This document shows positions 43,411 through 53,256 of a stretch of DNA of 54,358 bases, one piece after another (positions within the stretch are counted from its first letter, which is position 1; the number at the start of each line of letters is the position of its first letter). A program made the translations under genes and the position numbers. The notes beneath the pieces were generated by a model, which saw only the letters and a program-made list of their open reading frames with translations, was not told where the DNA came from and did no database searches. Source of the stretch: Planctomycetota bacterium (GTDB lineage: Bacteria; Planctomycetota; Planctomycetia; Gemmatales; Gemmataceae). The stretch spans positions 1 through 54,358 of the forward strand of contig JACPPF010000140.1 in assembly GCA_016191165.1 (NCBI GenBank). Direction: 5' to 3'.

Positions 43411-43445
43411 TGTCACACCAACCCTCCTCGCCGTTAGAGGTGTGA
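43411..43445 (+). promoter_or_regulatory. Candidate ECF promoter of the two-repeat secreted protein gene
   Basis: TGTCACA (43411-43417) and CGTTA (43432-43436) are 14 bases apart, followed by gaGGTGTGAA, just as in front of the caspase gene at 41257. The tcacacc/ggtgtga ends (43413-43419, 43439-43445) also form an inverted pair. The motif lies 65 bases before the start codon. Confidence 0.6.
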
Positions 43446-43509
43446 AACCAAAACAGGTCGCGGCGGTTGCCGAGGCCGATTCAACACCTTCAAGCCACAG
43501 GAGAAGACC

Positions 43510-44229
43510 ATGTTCCGCAAAATGATGATCGCTGCTTTGCTTGCATTCAGCCCCGTCCTCGCTTTCAGCCAGGACCCGATGACCGAACGGCCCAATAGCC
43601 CGGCGCCGCTGGTGAAGCCGATGCCCGCTCCTCAGAAAAACGCCAGCCGGCAGGTTTCGCCGATGATCCAACAGAAGGCCGTCACCGTGCCAGGCTCGAT
43701 GTGGGGCGGCAGCGAACAGATCAACAACACCGGCCGGCTCGCCTTTGGGCTTGGCAAAGATGGCCGTGCCGTCATGCTTGACGCCAACAGCATTGTCAAG
43801 GGAACCTGGGCTCGCCACGGTGACGACATTGTCATCCGCTTCGACAACTGCGTCTACCGCGGCAAAATCCAGGGCAACGTGTTCTCCGGGCGAGGCACCT
43901 TCACCACCGGGACGCAAGCGGGCGTTTCCTGGACCTTCCGCGTGCAGCATGACGACCCGTATCGCGGACGCGAATTCCGCGGCCGCGAAAACCTCAACGG
44001 CTTCGGCCCCGTGAGCTTCCGTTTCGGCAACAACGGCGCGGTCCAGATGATCGATGCCCGCGCGACAGTCAACGGAACCTATTCGATGGATATGAACGTG
44101 GTCACGATGCGATTTGGCAACTGCGTCTACGTCGGCACGCTTCGCAACAACGGCATAACCGGCGTTGCCCGTTACACGACAGGAGCCCCGGGAAACCTGT
44201 GGACCTTCACGGTCAATCTGGCCCGCTAG
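43510..44229 (+). CDS. Secreted protein with two related beta-rich repeats
   Basis: This is a 239-residue protein with a signal peptide (to about residue 20) and a Pro-rich linker. Two units follow, residues about 65-145 and 156-236. Each has a (L/V)(A/S)FxxGxxG strand, a (K/N)GT(W/Y) turn, an RFxNCVYxG core (110-118 and 201-209) and a close of (T/Y)TTGxxxxxxWTF. The single cysteine of each core could pair or bind a ligand. No named domain was recognised. Ribosome site aggagaag. It shares a promoter motif with the caspase gene. Confidence 0.83.
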   Translation: MFRKMMIAALLAFSPVLAFSQDPMTERPNSPAPLVKPMPAPQKNASRQVSPMIQQKAVTVPGSMWGGSEQINNTGRLAFGLGKDGRAVMLDANSIVKGTWARHGDDIVIRFDNCVYRGKIQGNVFSGRGTFTTGTQAGVSWTFRVQHDDPYRGREFRGRENLNGFGPVSFRFGNNGAVQMIDARATVNGTYSMDMNVVTMRFGNCVYVGTLRNNGITGVARYTTGAPGNLWTFTVNLAR

Positions 44230-44268
44230 CGAGACCCCCCCTGCCGCTTCGCGTGCCGTGAGCGGCTT

Positions 44269-46206
44269 TCAAGTCGCGGCCTTGACCGCGGTTTCGGGAT
44301 CCGCTTCCTTCTGATTGCTGCCGAGGACCGCTTCGAGGTCTTCGTGCAGCAATTCTTCTTTTTGCAGCAGTTCTTCCACCAGGCGTTCCAGTTCAGCGCG
44401 ATGTTCGTCGATGATGGTGAAAGCCTTGTCGTCCGCCTCAAGGAGGAGATTGCGAACCTCCTCGTCGATCAGACGGGCGGTTTCTTCGCTGAAGTCGCGA
44501 GGCTCCTGGATTTCCTTGCCGAGAAAAACGTGCTCCTCGCCCACCCGGAAAGACATGGGCCCGAGCTTGTCGCTCATGCCCCAGTGGGTGACCATGTACC
44601 GGGCCAGGCGAGTCGCCTGCTTGAGGTCTTCCTCAACACCGGCGAAGGTCTGAGCGAACATGAGCCGTTCCGCGGCACGCCCGCCCATGGCGACGGCGAG
44701 CCGGGCCTTGAAAAAATCCAAGCCATGATGGACCCGGTCCTCGTTCATCGCAAACATGGTGACGCCGCCCGCCCGGCCGCGCGGCACGATGGTGACCTTC
44801 TGCGGTGGATCGGCATGGGGCATATACCAACCGACCAGGGCGTGTCCGGATTCGTGATAGGCAGTGCGGCGCTTGTCGTCTTCGGTAAGCACCTCCTCAC
44901 GCTTGGGGCCCATCAGGACGCGATCGGCGGCATTCTCAAAATCCTTCCGCTCGATGCGCGATTTGCTCTCACGTGACGCGACCAGCGCTGCCTCATTCGC
45001 CAGATTGCGCAGATCGGCGCCGGTCATGCCGATCATCTTGCGGGCGATTTCCTCCAAATTCACGTCATCCCCCAGAGGCTTGTTGCGGGTGTGGACCTTC
45101 AGAATCTCCATGCGGCCTTGCCAGGTCGGGCGATCAACGGTGACATGGCGGTCAAAGCGCCCGGGCCGCAGGAGGGCGGAGTCGAGCACGTCCGGCCGAT
45201 TGGTGGCGGCGATGACGATCACGGATTCGTTCGGCTGAAAGCCATCCATCTCGCTCAAAATCTGGTTTAGGGTCTGTTCGCGTTCGTCCGACCCGCCGCC
45301 CACCCCGGCCCCGCGCATTCGACCCACGGCGTCGATCTCGTCGATAAACACCAGGCAGGGGGCGCTCTCCTTGGCGGTTTTGAACATGTCGCGCACCCGG
45401 CTGGCGCCGACGCCGACAAACATTTGAATGAATTCGGAGCCGCTGATGGAAAAGAATGGCACCCCCGCTTCGCCGGCGACGGCGCGCGCCAGCAGCGTCT
45501 TGCCCGTGCCCGGCGGGCCGATCAGCAGGACGCCCTTGGGAATCTGGGCGCCCAGTTTCTGGAATTTTTCCGGGGTCTTCAAGAATTCGACGATTTCCTG
45601 CAATTCAGATTTGGCATTGGTCATGTCAGCGACATCGTCGAATGTCGTCCGCATCTTGGTCTTGTCGTAGCGCTTGGCCGGGCTACGGATATAGCTGGAC
45701 AAAAAGCTGCCACCCAGCGGATCACGAAAACGCGGAAGAATCAGGAAAAAGATAATCGCGCCAATAATGAGGAGTGTAAATAGAAACGTCAGGACCGGTA
45801 CGAGCAACGCGCTCATCTGGCGCTCGGTTTTGCGTGGGATTTGATTGGCGTCAAGCAATTCACTGAGCTTGCCGCTCTCGATGTCCCCCTTCCACAGCAA
45901 CACCTCGGATTTGTGCGCGCGGATTTGTTTCTTGGTGGCCTCGTCCAGCGTTTCCTCGACTTTGGGATCGAATTCGGCCACAAGCGTGGCGGCGCCTTCG
46001 CTGAACGTGACCTTGGCGACCTTCTTGGCCTTGACCAGTTTCACGAAATCGGAGTAATCCATCACACCGTGGGACGGCATGCCGAAGGTGATGTACATGA
46101 CAACGCCGAGCAACAGCAACATCACGATCCAGAGCCAGCCGCCCGGCATCGCTTCCTGTCGTCGGCGGTTGCGACTTGGATTGGGTTGCTCGCGTGGCGG
46201 GGGCAT
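44269..46206 (-). CDS. ftsH: FtsH membrane ATP-dependent zinc metalloprotease
   Basis: This 645-residue protease degrades membrane and soluble regulators using ATP. Transmembrane segments are at about 24-45 and 133-158, with the FtsH extracellular domain between. The AAA module has [17 protein letters not shown] and the SRH region (RPGRFDR). The peptidase has HESGH followed by the downstream acidic zinc ligand. It stands alone, tail-to-tail with the secreted-repeat gene. All key motifs are intact. Confidence 0.96.
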   Translation of the reverse strand: MPPPREQPNPSRNRRRQEAMPGGWLWIVMLLLLGVVMYITFGMPSHGVMDYSDFVKLVKAKKVAKVTFSEGAATLVAEFDPKVEETLDEATKKQIRAHKSEVLLWKGDIESGKLSELLDANQIPRKTERQMSALLVPVLTFLFTLLIIGAIIFFLILPRFRDPLGGSFLSSYIRSPAKRYDKTKMRTTFDDVADMTNAKSELQEIVEFLKTPEKFQKLGAQIPKGVLLIGPPGTGKTLLARAVAGEAGVPFFSISGSEFIQMFVGVGASRVRDMFKTAKESAPCLVFIDEIDAVGRMRGAGVGGGSDEREQTLNQILSEMDGFQPNESVIVIAATNRPDVLDSALLRPGRFDRHVTVDRPTWQGRMEILKVHTRNKPLGDDVNLEEIARKMIGMTGADLRNLANEAALVASRESKSRIERKDFENAADRVLMGPKREEVLTEDDKRRTAYHESGHALVGWYMPHADPPQKVTIVPRGRAGGVTMFAMNEDRVHHGLDFFKARLAVAMGGRAAERLMFAQTFAGVEEDLKQATRLARYMVTHWGMSDKLGPMSFRVGEEHVFLGKEIQEPRDFSEETARLIDEEVRNLLLEADDKAFTIIDEHRAELERLVEELLQKEELLHEDLEAVLGSNQKEADPETAVKAAT

Positions 46207-46329
46207 GAAATCTCCTCACATCCTGGCCATGTTCCGTTTTGGGGCGAAGGATCCCCGCCGCCAGGGCATTCAGATAAAATACGAATTCCCGCAAACGCCG
46301 ACTATATTTCCGTTGAGGCATCCCGAGCG

Positions 46330-46626
46330 ATGGCTTTCGCGTTTTTTTCGCGCTGGTTCAAGCGATCCCCGCGTCAACTATCCGACGTCCGCCTTGTCGT
46401 TTACACGCGTGCGGCCTGTCCGCTTTGCGATGATGCAATCGAGATCCTCCGCAAATATCAGCAGGAATATGGCTTCACGATCGAAACGATCGATGTCGAT
46501 GCGTCAGAGGAATTGAAACGGGATCATGGCAACTGCGTTCCGGTCGTCGCCATCGACGGCACGGTGCGATTTCGCGGGCACGTGAACGAGGTGTTGCTCA
46601 AACGAATAATCCAGCACCTGGGATAA
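46330..46626 (+). CDS. Glutaredoxin-like protein
   Basis: This is a 98-residue cytoplasmic thiol-disulfide protein of the DUF836/glutaredoxin-like group. The active site is CPLC (TRAACPLCDDAIEIL) and the cis-Pro strand is CVPVVAIDG. The frame extends far upstream over the FtsH gene, but the real start is ATG 46330, where the domain begins. It is divergent from ftsH. Confidence 0.88.
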   Translation: MAFAFFSRWFKRSPRQLSDVRLVVYTRAACPLCDDAIEILRKYQQEYGFTIETIDVDASEELKRDHGNCVPVVAIDGTVRFRGHVNEVLLKRIIQHLG

Positions 46627-46677
46627 CCGCTTGCGGTGTAGCGTCCGCCAGGCGCCGCGCGGGGGCTAAACAGGATT

Positions 46678-47295
46678 TCAATCCGACTGCGGCACGCCAC
46701 CGAGGCTGCGCCAGATATACCAGGTCCCGATCGAGCGATAGGGTTTCCAGGATTCCGTCAGTTCGTGCAACGTGTCCTTCTTGGGCAGTTCCGCGAGGGC
46801 GTAGTGTTTTTGCACGCCGGCGCGCAGGCCATAATCACCCACGGGCAGCACATCGAGTCGGCCCAGCGAGAAGATCAGGAACATCTCCGCTGTCCAAGGC
46901 CCGATGCCGCGAACTTGCGTCAAGCTCGCAACCACCTCGGCATCTTCGAGTTTGGCGAGCTTTTTCAGCGGCACGGCGCCGCTGGCGCATTTTTCGGCCA
47001 GGTCGCGAATAGACAGCTGCTTGCCGCGCGATAGCCCGGCGGCGCGCAGGTCGTCGTCGGAGGCCGCCAGCAAGCGTTTGGGTTGAAAGCGACCGACTCG
47101 CTCCATCAAACGATTGGAGATGGCGATGGCCGCCTTGGTGGAGATTTGCTGGGAAACGATGGAGCGGACCAGAATCTCGAAGTGATCGGGATTGTGCCGC
47201 AGGGTGCAGGGACCGACCTCGCGAATCAACGGGCGGAGTACCGCGTCCCGGCGGGAAAGGTGTTTCTTCGCTTTGAGGAGGATTTGCTCGTCCAT
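46678..47295 (-). CDS. DNA-3-methyladenine glycosylase (HhH-GPD, AlkA-like)
   Basis: This 205-residue base-excision repair enzyme removes alkylated bases. The helix-hairpin-helix LTQVRGIGPWTAEMFLIF is followed by the catalytic Asp in DVLPVGDYGL. There is no iron-sulfur cluster motif, as in AlkA/MAG rather than EndoIII. Length is short, as in the core-only members. The gene lies just downstream of a terminator. Confidence 0.92.
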   Translation of the reverse strand: MDEQILLKAKKHLSRRDAVLRPLIREVGPCTLRHNPDHFEILVRSIVSQQISTKAAIAISNRLMERVGRFQPKRLLAASDDDLRAAGLSRGKQLSIRDLAEKCASGAVPLKKLAKLEDAEVVASLTQVRGIGPWTAEMFLIFSLGRLDVLPVGDYGLRAGVQKHYALAELPKKDTLHELTESWKPYRSIGTWYIWRSLGGVPQSD

Positions 47296-47323
47296 GTTTC
47301 TGGCCCCGGTCTGAAAAAGAACG

Positions 47324-47354
47324 AAACCCGCGAAGCATTGATCTTCGCGGGTTT
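47324..47354 (-). terminator. Terminator of the Q-rich secreted protein gene
   Basis: A perfect 12-bp stem (47324-47335, 47343-47354) with a 7-base loop. On the minus strand it is followed by a T-rich stretch (cgttctttttc). It lies 26 bases after the stop of the gene at 47380. Confidence 0.65.
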
Positions 47355-47379
47355 GTAAACTGCGGGAAAACGGGACCGC

Positions 47380-48309
47380 TCAGTTCTTCTTTTTCTTGCG
47401 TTTTTTCTCGGGCTCGGCGCTGCTTTCTGAGGGCGCCTCCTTCGTCAACAACACGCGGCGAATCGTCGGGCGGGCGATAATGCCGGCTTGTTCGTCGTCG
47501 TCCTTCGCATCCTTGTCCTTGGCGTCCTTTTTCTTTTTTGGGGGCACAGGGGTCAGGGTCAACTTGGCGCCGGTTCCCTTTGTCGCTTCCTCAATCTTGG
47601 CGATGTAACCGGGCTTTTTCGCGTCGTCGCCGCGCAGGGCCTTCTTTTCCTTTTCGGAATACTTGCGGACATTGCCCGCGTCGTCATATTCAAACGGCAG
47701 GAAGAGCTTGCGAATCTCGACCTTGTCCTCCATTTCCAATTCGTATTCCTTGGTCGTGGTGACAACGATGAATGGTTCGTTGCCGGGCTTGGATGCCGTG
47801 CTCTTGGCGCCTTGTTGAACGGCCTGGGCGTATTGCTGCATCATCCGATTGTATTGTTGTTGGTATTGCTGCTGGAAGCGGGCCAGGTCCTGGTAATAGC
47901 GCTGCATGGCCTGAAAGCGTTGTTGGGGCGTTCGGGCGGTCATGGCCAGCTGCTGCTGGCGCATCACGTTCTGGTAGGTTCGCCACATCTGGGCTTCCTG
48001 GTTTGCCCTGGCGTTGTAGCCCTTTTGCTTGGGATTGGTTACCTTGGGCGGTTTGTATTTCGGGTTCGGTTCCATGCGTGGAAAATCAACTCGCATCGTC
48101 ACCGTATTACCGGTCACCGCGACGATGGTACCGTTCATTTCCTTCCATTTTTCGATCTTCTTGTAATCGTCAGGCGTCGCGATGATATCAATGTCAGCCT
48201 GCTTTGCCTTTCCCTTCTTCTTTTTCTGCGCGTCGGCATCGGGAGCGGAAAGCGCCAAAACGGTGACAACCACGCCGGCAAACCCGAAAACACGTCCAAC
48301 ATGCCCCAT
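47380..48309 (-). CDS. Secreted or anchored Q-rich coiled-coil protein
   Basis: This is a 309-residue protein starting at MGHVGRVFG, where aggag lies 8 bases upstream. A signal peptide ends near ADA (27). The N-terminal globular piece has GTIVAVTGNTVTMRVDFP (about 55-75). Residues about 95-165 form a Gln/Met/Tyr-rich coiled coil (MRQQQLAM, QQYQQQYNRMMQQYAQ). After a second beta-rich part come long Lys/Asp tails. No known domain; a surface or scaffolding protein is inferred. Confidence 0.8.
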   Translation of the reverse strand: MGHVGRVFGFAGVVVTVLALSAPDADAQKKKKGKAKQADIDIIATPDDYKKIEKWKEMNGTIVAVTGNTVTMRVDFPRMEPNPKYKPPKVTNPKQKGYNARANQEAQMWRTYQNVMRQQQLAMTARTPQQRFQAMQRYYQDLARFQQQYQQQYNRMMQQYAQAVQQGAKSTASKPGNEPFIVVTTTKEYELEMEDKVEIRKLFLPFEYDDAGNVRKYSEKEKKALRGDDAKKPGYIAKIEEATKGTGAKLTLTPVPPKKKKDAKDKDAKDDDEQAGIIARPTIRRVLLTKEAPSESSAEPEKKRKKKKN

Positions 48310-48496
48310 CGCTTGACTCCTGTATTGCAACACGATTCCCGCCAAAACCCCTGTCCATTAAGACCCTATTCTTGGCGAAAAGTTCCGCCAATACAACAAC
48401 AAACCGGCGGCCGGGAGTTAAATTTTCGTAACTTGCCAGCCACACGACCACATGCGTGGGGGGGAAGGTGGGCGTTGCCCTGATTTTTTCCTTGCA

Positions 48497-48525
48497 TTCA
48501 CGGGCAAAAATCGGTCTTGTATAAT
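48497..48525 (+). promoter_or_regulatory. Probable housekeeping promoter of the PSCyt1 gene
   Basis: TATAAT (48520-48525) with TTCACG 17 bases upstream (48497-48502) matches the consensus well at -10 and in part at -35. It stands 42 bases before the start codon. Confidence 0.55.
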
Positions 48526-48567
48526 GAGTGAATTCGCTGGGATGGGTTTTTCACAAGGCACGCCGTC

Positions 48568-51500
48568 ATGCACCATCGAGCACTGAGTATCTTTTTGGCC
48601 ATTCAATGGTTGGCGGGCACCGCTGGGCTGGTGCGGGCCCAGCCGGGCGATCAGGGTTTGGAGCAAAAAGCCCGCGCCATCTTGACGATGCATTGCTTCA
48701 AATGCCATAGCCACAAGGCCGGCAAGGCCAAGGGCGACCTGATGCTCGATACGCGGCTCGCCATGCTCAAGGGCGGTTTCGCGGGACCGTCGTTGGCGCC
48801 AGGGCATCCCGAAAAGAGCCTGATAATCAAATCAATCACGCACGGCGATCCCGAGTTGAAGATGCCACGCGGCGCGCCGAAACTTGCGGCCGACGACATA
48901 GCGCTGCTGAGTCGCTGGGTGAAGGCCGGGGCGCCTTGGACCGATTCGCCCGCGACGACCGGTTTACGCATGCCCGGCAAGATCACCGACGCAGATCGGC
49001 GGTATTGGGCATTCCAGCCGATCAGGCCTGGTGCGTTGCCGGATGGGGACGAAGCCAACCCGATCGACCGCTTCGTGCGTGCGCGTTTGCGGCAAGAGGG
49101 AATCACGCCCGCGCCGGGCGCCGATCCGCGCACGTTGATTCGGCGCATCTCGTTCGACCTCATCGGACTGCCGCCCACGGCGGAGGAGGCGGAAGACTTT
49201 GCCCGCGAATGGGGCGCGAAACCGCAAGCGGCTCTGGCGCGGCTCGTGGATCGGCTGCTGGCGTCCCCGCACTATGGGGAACGCTGGGCCCGCCACTGGC
49301 TGGATGTCGTGCGCTTCGCCGAGTCGGATGGTTACCGCCTGGATTCCTTTCGGCCTCATGCCTGGCGCTATCGCGATTACGTCATCAAATCGCTCAACGA
49401 CGACAAGCCCTACGACCGCTTCGTGCGCGAGCAGATCGCCGGCGATGAACTCTATCCCGACGATTTGGACGCCATGCCCGCCCTCGGTTTCCTGACGCAT
49501 GGCATCTACGAATTCAACCAGCGCAACGTGCGCGGTCAATGGTCGGAAATGATCTACGAGGTCGCCGACGTAACCGGTGAAGCGATTCTTGGCCTGAGTG
49601 TCGGCTGCGCGCGCTGCCACGATCACAAATTCGATCCGATCTTGCAGAAGGATTACTTCGCGCTGAAGGCATTTTTCGATGGCCTGATGCCGAGCGAGGA
49701 CTTGCCGCTGGCAAGCGGCCGCCAGCAAGCCGATTACGTGAAGAAGCTTGAATTCTGGAACGCCAGGACGGCGGCGATTCGCAAGGAGATTGCCGCCATC
49801 GAGGGCCCGGTGCGGGCGAAGGATGCGGCCTATGCCATTTCAAAATTTCCCAAGGACATCCAGTCAATCCTGCACAAGCCCATGGCCGAGCGCACCCCCC
49901 ATGAGCGACAACTGGCGGCCCTTGCGCATCGGCAGATCGTATTCGAGTACGCGAAGATCGATACCCGCATCAAGGGCGCCAACAAGGATCGTCTGCTGGC
50001 GTTGCGTCGGCAGCTTGCCGCCTTTGACAAGATTCGACCGCCTGAAATGCCGTTTTGGCAAGGGGCGCGCGAGGTTGGGACGTTGCCGCCCGCCACGGAA
50101 ATCCCACGCAAAGCCACGCCCGTTGCGCCGGCCTTCCTTACCGTGCTGGGCCAACTGAAGCCGGAGATCACGCCAACCAGGACGACCTCCGGCCGCCGCT
50201 CCGTGCTTGCCAAATGGCTGACGCGCCCCGACCATCCGCTGACGAGTCGCGTGATAGTCAATCGCGTCTGGCAGCAGCATTTCGGCCGCGGACTCGTCGC
50301 CACGGCGAGCGACTTCGGCAACCTTGGCGAGAAGCCGACCCATCCGGAATTGCTGGACTGGCTGGCCGACCGCTTCATCAAGGACGGCTGGCGCCTCAAG
50401 AATCTCCACCGCCTGATCGTGACGTCGAAAACGTATCAGCAATCGTCCTTATCACCGCCGGACTCCGTGGGTCTGCGCAAGGATCCCGACAATCGTCTCC
50501 TCTGGAAAATGGCGCCGCGCCGTCTCGACGCGGAACAAATTCGCGATGCCATGCTCATGGCCACCGGGCAACTCGATCGCAAGGTGGGCGGTCCGAGCGT
50601 CGAGTTCAAGGAGCCGCGCCGCAGCGTCTATCTCAAATGGCTGCGCAATACCAAGGAGCCGTTGCTTGATATCTTCGATTTGCCCGATGGCTTCACCAGT
50701 TCCGCGCGGCGCAATGTTAGCACGACGTCCACGCAGGCCCTGTTCATGCTCAACTCACCGTTCATGATGGGGCAGGGGAGGGCTCTCGCGGACCGGGTCA
50801 ACCAGGACGAGAGTGCCGACGACGATGCGAAGGTGGACCGCGCGTTCCGCCTGGCATTCGCCCGCCCGGCGACGAGCAAGGAAATCCAGCTGGGCAGAAC
50901 CTTCCTGGCTGAACAGGTCAAACGCGTCGCTCCAGAAAAAAACAAGACGCCGACGTTTGAGACCGGCACGATTCCGTTCCACGCGGGGAGGGCCGCCGTC
51001 ATCACGCCGGGCGGGCCGCTGGTCCGCTTTCAGTTGCCCGTGAAATCCGGACTGCCCAGCGACATTTTTACCCTGGAGGCATTCGTCTACTTGCGCAGTG
51101 TCTTCGCCGATGGTCAGGTTCGTACGATTGCGTCCCACTGGAATGGCGACGCCAAGAGTCCCGGCTGGCAGTTCGGCGTCACAGGCAAGAAGTCGTCGTA
51201 CAAGCCGCAGACGCTCGTTTTGCTGCTGTGGGGAAAAAACGCGGCCAACAAATTCGCCTATGAAGCCATCTTCTCCGGCCTGCACTTGCAACTGAACCGG
51301 CCGTATTACGTCGCCCTCGCGGTGAACCTGAGGGACGCGAGCGACAAGGGCGTCACCTTCTACCTCAAGGATTTGGCCAACGACGAGGAGCCGCTCGGCG
51401 TCTATTCCACCACGCACAAGATATTAACAACCGCCGGGAGCCAAGGGCCATTCAGCATTGGCGGGACCGCGGGCAAACTGGAACGACCGTGGGACGGGCT

Positions 51501-51771
51501 GATCGATGACGTGCGCCTGTCACGCAACGTGTTATCGCAAAAGCAGCTGCTGTTTGCCTCCGACGCGGTGACCAAGGACGCGGTCGGCTATTGGCGTTTC
51601 GAGCCGGGCGCGAGTTTCTTGCGGGATTCATCGCCGAGCGGTCTGGCCCTTCAGGTCGTCCGTTCCGCCAAGGCGCCGCCCGTGGTCGTGCGGGTGGAAC
51701 CGCGCCGGGCGGCCTGGATCGACCTGTGCCAGGTGTTGCTGAATGCGAATGAGTTCTTGTATGTTGATTGA
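48568..51771 (+). CDS. PSCyt1-DUF1549-DUF1553 protein with internal LamG domain
   Basis: This is a 1067-residue exported protein. Signal peptide (1-24), PSCyt1 with heme c site CFKCH (43-47), DUF1549 (about 160-370, ERWARHWLDVVRF, GCARCHDHKFDPI), DUF1553 (about 540-785, VNRVWQQHFGRG). Between the last DUF1553 helices, residues about 800-1040, sits a LamG/concanavalin-like domain (FTLEAFVYLRS, DGLIDDVRLSRNVLS, GYWRFEPG). The chain then ends with WIDLCQVLLNANEFLYVD, the usual DUF1553 end. The LamG piece could bind carbohydrate. No DUF1501 gene follows; the next gene is a convergent DUF1015. Confidence 0.93.
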   Translation: MHHRALSIFLAIQWLAGTAGLVRAQPGDQGLEQKARAILTMHCFKCHSHKAGKAKGDLMLDTRLAMLKGGFAGPSLAPGHPEKSLIIKSITHGDPELKMPRGAPKLAADDIALLSRWVKAGAPWTDSPATTGLRMPGKITDADRRYWAFQPIRPGALPDGDEANPIDRFVRARLRQEGITPAPGADPRTLIRRISFDLIGLPPTAEEAEDFAREWGAKPQAALARLVDRLLASPHYGERWARHWLDVVRFAESDGYRLDSFRPHAWRYRDYVIKSLNDDKPYDRFVREQIAGDELYPDDLDAMPALGFLTHGIYEFNQRNVRGQWSEMIYEVADVTGEAILGLSVGCARCHDHKFDPILQKDYFALKAFFDGLMPSEDLPLASGRQQADYVKKLEFWNARTAAIRKEIAAIEGPVRAKDAAYAISKFPKDIQSILHKPMAERTPHERQLAALAHRQIVFEYAKIDTRIKGANKDRLLALRRQLAAFDKIRPPEMPFWQGAREVGTLPPATEIPRKATPVAPAFLTVLGQLKPEITPTRTTSGRRSVLAKWLTRPDHPLTSRVIVNRVWQQHFGRGLVATASDFGNLGEKPTHPELLDWLADRFIKDGWRLKNLHRLIVTSKTYQQSSLSPPDSVGLRKDPDNRLLWKMAPRRLDAEQIRDAMLMATGQLDRKVGGPSVEFKEPRRSVYLKWLRNTKEPLLDIFDLPDGFTSSARRNVSTTSTQALFMLNSPFMMGQGRALADRVNQDESADDDAKVDRAFRLAFARPATSKEIQLGRTFLAEQVKRVAPEKNKTPTFETGTIPFHAGRAAVITPGGPLVRFQLPVKSGLPSDIFTLEAFVYLRSVFADGQVRTIASHWNGDAKSPGWQFGVTGKKSSYKPQTLVLLLWGKNAANKFAYEAIFSGLHLQLNRPYYVALAVNLRDASDKGVTFYLKDLANDEEPLGVYSTTHKILTTAGSQGPFSIGGTAGKLERPWDGLIDDVRLSRNVLSQKQLLFASDAVTKDAVGYWRFEPGASFLRDSSPSGLALQVVRSAKAPPVVVRVEPRRAAWIDLCQVLLNANEFLYVD

Positions 51772-51784
51772 CGACGACACCTGA

Positions 51785-53095
51785 TCAATTCGCCTTCAGC
51801 GAATGAAACACCAGCCCGCTCAGCAGTTTCGGATAAAAGTAGGTCGATTTCGGCGGCATCTTTTCCAGGTTGCCGGCGATTTGCTCGACATGCTGCATGG
51901 TCGCTGGCGGCACGAGCACGGCCAAATCGCACGTCCGCGCGGCGACGGCCTCATTCACCTCGTTAAGAAGATGTACGTACTGGCATTTCGGCTCTTTTTG
52001 CCCGGCATCGGGCAGCAGCTTTTCCAGCACGACCCGCTGGAGCACCGACACCGCCAGGCCCTGCCAGGACGGGCTGTGTTCCTGGGCGAGCTCGGCCATC
52101 ATCTCAGGTGAACGAAAACGCCCCGTCATCCACATGCCATCGGCGACGGTGCCGAAACCCAGCAGGCCCTGCGTGCCATCGGCTTCGATCCACTCCCAGG
52201 CCTGCCGTGCGGCCTCCGGGCCGTGGCCGATCGACTCCAGTTCAAAATGTTTGCCAAGAGCCTCGCGTAGTTGACCCGCCGTCATCGCGCCCAGGTTGGA
52301 GACAAGGCGGTGGGTGGGCAGAATCACCAGCCCCGGATCGTGCATCGAGACGAGCATCATCAATACGAAGTTCGGCGGCGCTTCGGTGCCGGCCACTTCC
52401 CCGGCGGCCTGTTTTTCATCCAGATAGCGCAGGGCCGTCTCGTAGCGATGATGCCCATCGGCGATGAACACCGGCTTTGGGCTCATCAATCGCGCGACGG
52501 TATGGATGACGCCCTGATCGGTGATTGGCCACAACCGGCTGACCACGCCGAGGTGATCGGTCGCCTGGATCGGCAACGCCCTCACGATGGCGGTGTCGAT
52601 CGACTGTTGCACCTCGCCCGCCTCGTCGGGGAACAGGCCGAATATCTGGCTCAGGTTCATGTTGGTGGCGTGAAAAAGTCTGAGGCGATCCGCCTTGGGC
52701 CCGGACATCGTTTCCTCGTGCGGATAAATTCGTCCCGAGCCGAACTTCTCGAGACGAACTCGCGCCATGAAACCTTTTCGAGTATATTTTTTCCCCTCGA
52801 CCTCGAATTCCTGTTGATAGACATAAAGGCAGCGTGCTGAATCCTGGACAAGAACGCCATCGTTGATCCAGTCGCGCAAGGTTTGCGCGGCCCGGCTGTA
52901 GCGGTTGTTGTTCGCGCTGTCGGCCGGCGTTTCCTGGTTAAGAATCAGCCGCACGGTGTTGAAGGGGCTGCGATCGTAAAACGCCTGCTGCAAGGCGGGA
53001 TCGATCACGTCATAGGGCGGCGCGATCACGTCGCTGAGATTGCCCACGCGCGCGAGATCAAAACGGTAACCGCGAAATGCCTGCACCTCGGCCAT
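51785..53095 (-). CDS. DUF1015 family protein
   Basis: This is a 436-residue cytoplasmic protein. Family marks are the N-terminal FRGYRFD, VIAPPYDVID and the central FIADGHHRYETALRYL. The family is related to SerK-type (ADP-dependent serine kinase) proteins, but this activity is not assured here. Length fits. It converges on the PSCyt1 gene with a 13-base gap. Confidence 0.92.
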   Translation of the reverse strand: MAEVQAFRGYRFDLARVGNLSDVIAPPYDVIDPALQQAFYDRSPFNTVRLILNQETPADSANNNRYSRAAQTLRDWINDGVLVQDSARCLYVYQQEFEVEGKKYTRKGFMARVRLEKFGSGRIYPHEETMSGPKADRLRLFHATNMNLSQIFGLFPDEAGEVQQSIDTAIVRALPIQATDHLGVVSRLWPITDQGVIHTVARLMSPKPVFIADGHHRYETALRYLDEKQAAGEVAGTEAPPNFVLMMLVSMHDPGLVILPTHRLVSNLGAMTAGQLREALGKHFELESIGHGPEAARQAWEWIEADGTQGLLGFGTVADGMWMTGRFRSPEMMAELAQEHSPSWQGLAVSVLQRVVLEKLLPDAGQKEPKCQYVHLLNEVNEAVAARTCDLAVLVPPATMQHVEQIAGNLEKMPPKSTYFYPKLLSGLVFHSLKAN

Positions 53096-53117
53096 GAGTC
53101 CTTCCCCTGGTTCTTGT

Positions 53118-53173
53118 CCCGAGCCTGAAGCGTTAGCGAAGAAAAGGCACTTCGCTCACGCTTCAGGCTCGGG
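53118..53173. repeat. Inverted repeat upstream of the DUF1015 gene
   Basis: The 24-bp arms (53118-53141, 53150-53173) match at all but one position. It lies between the divergent DUF1015 and yggS genes and contains the agcgaag core also seen at 159-188. Confidence 0.6.
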
Positions 53174-53256
53174 GGTGGAGTCCAGTTGTTGTTGTAGCGG
53201 AGCGTCACGTCCAAGGCTGCCTTTTCATTGGCTCATTGGCGGGGTAATCTGATGGG

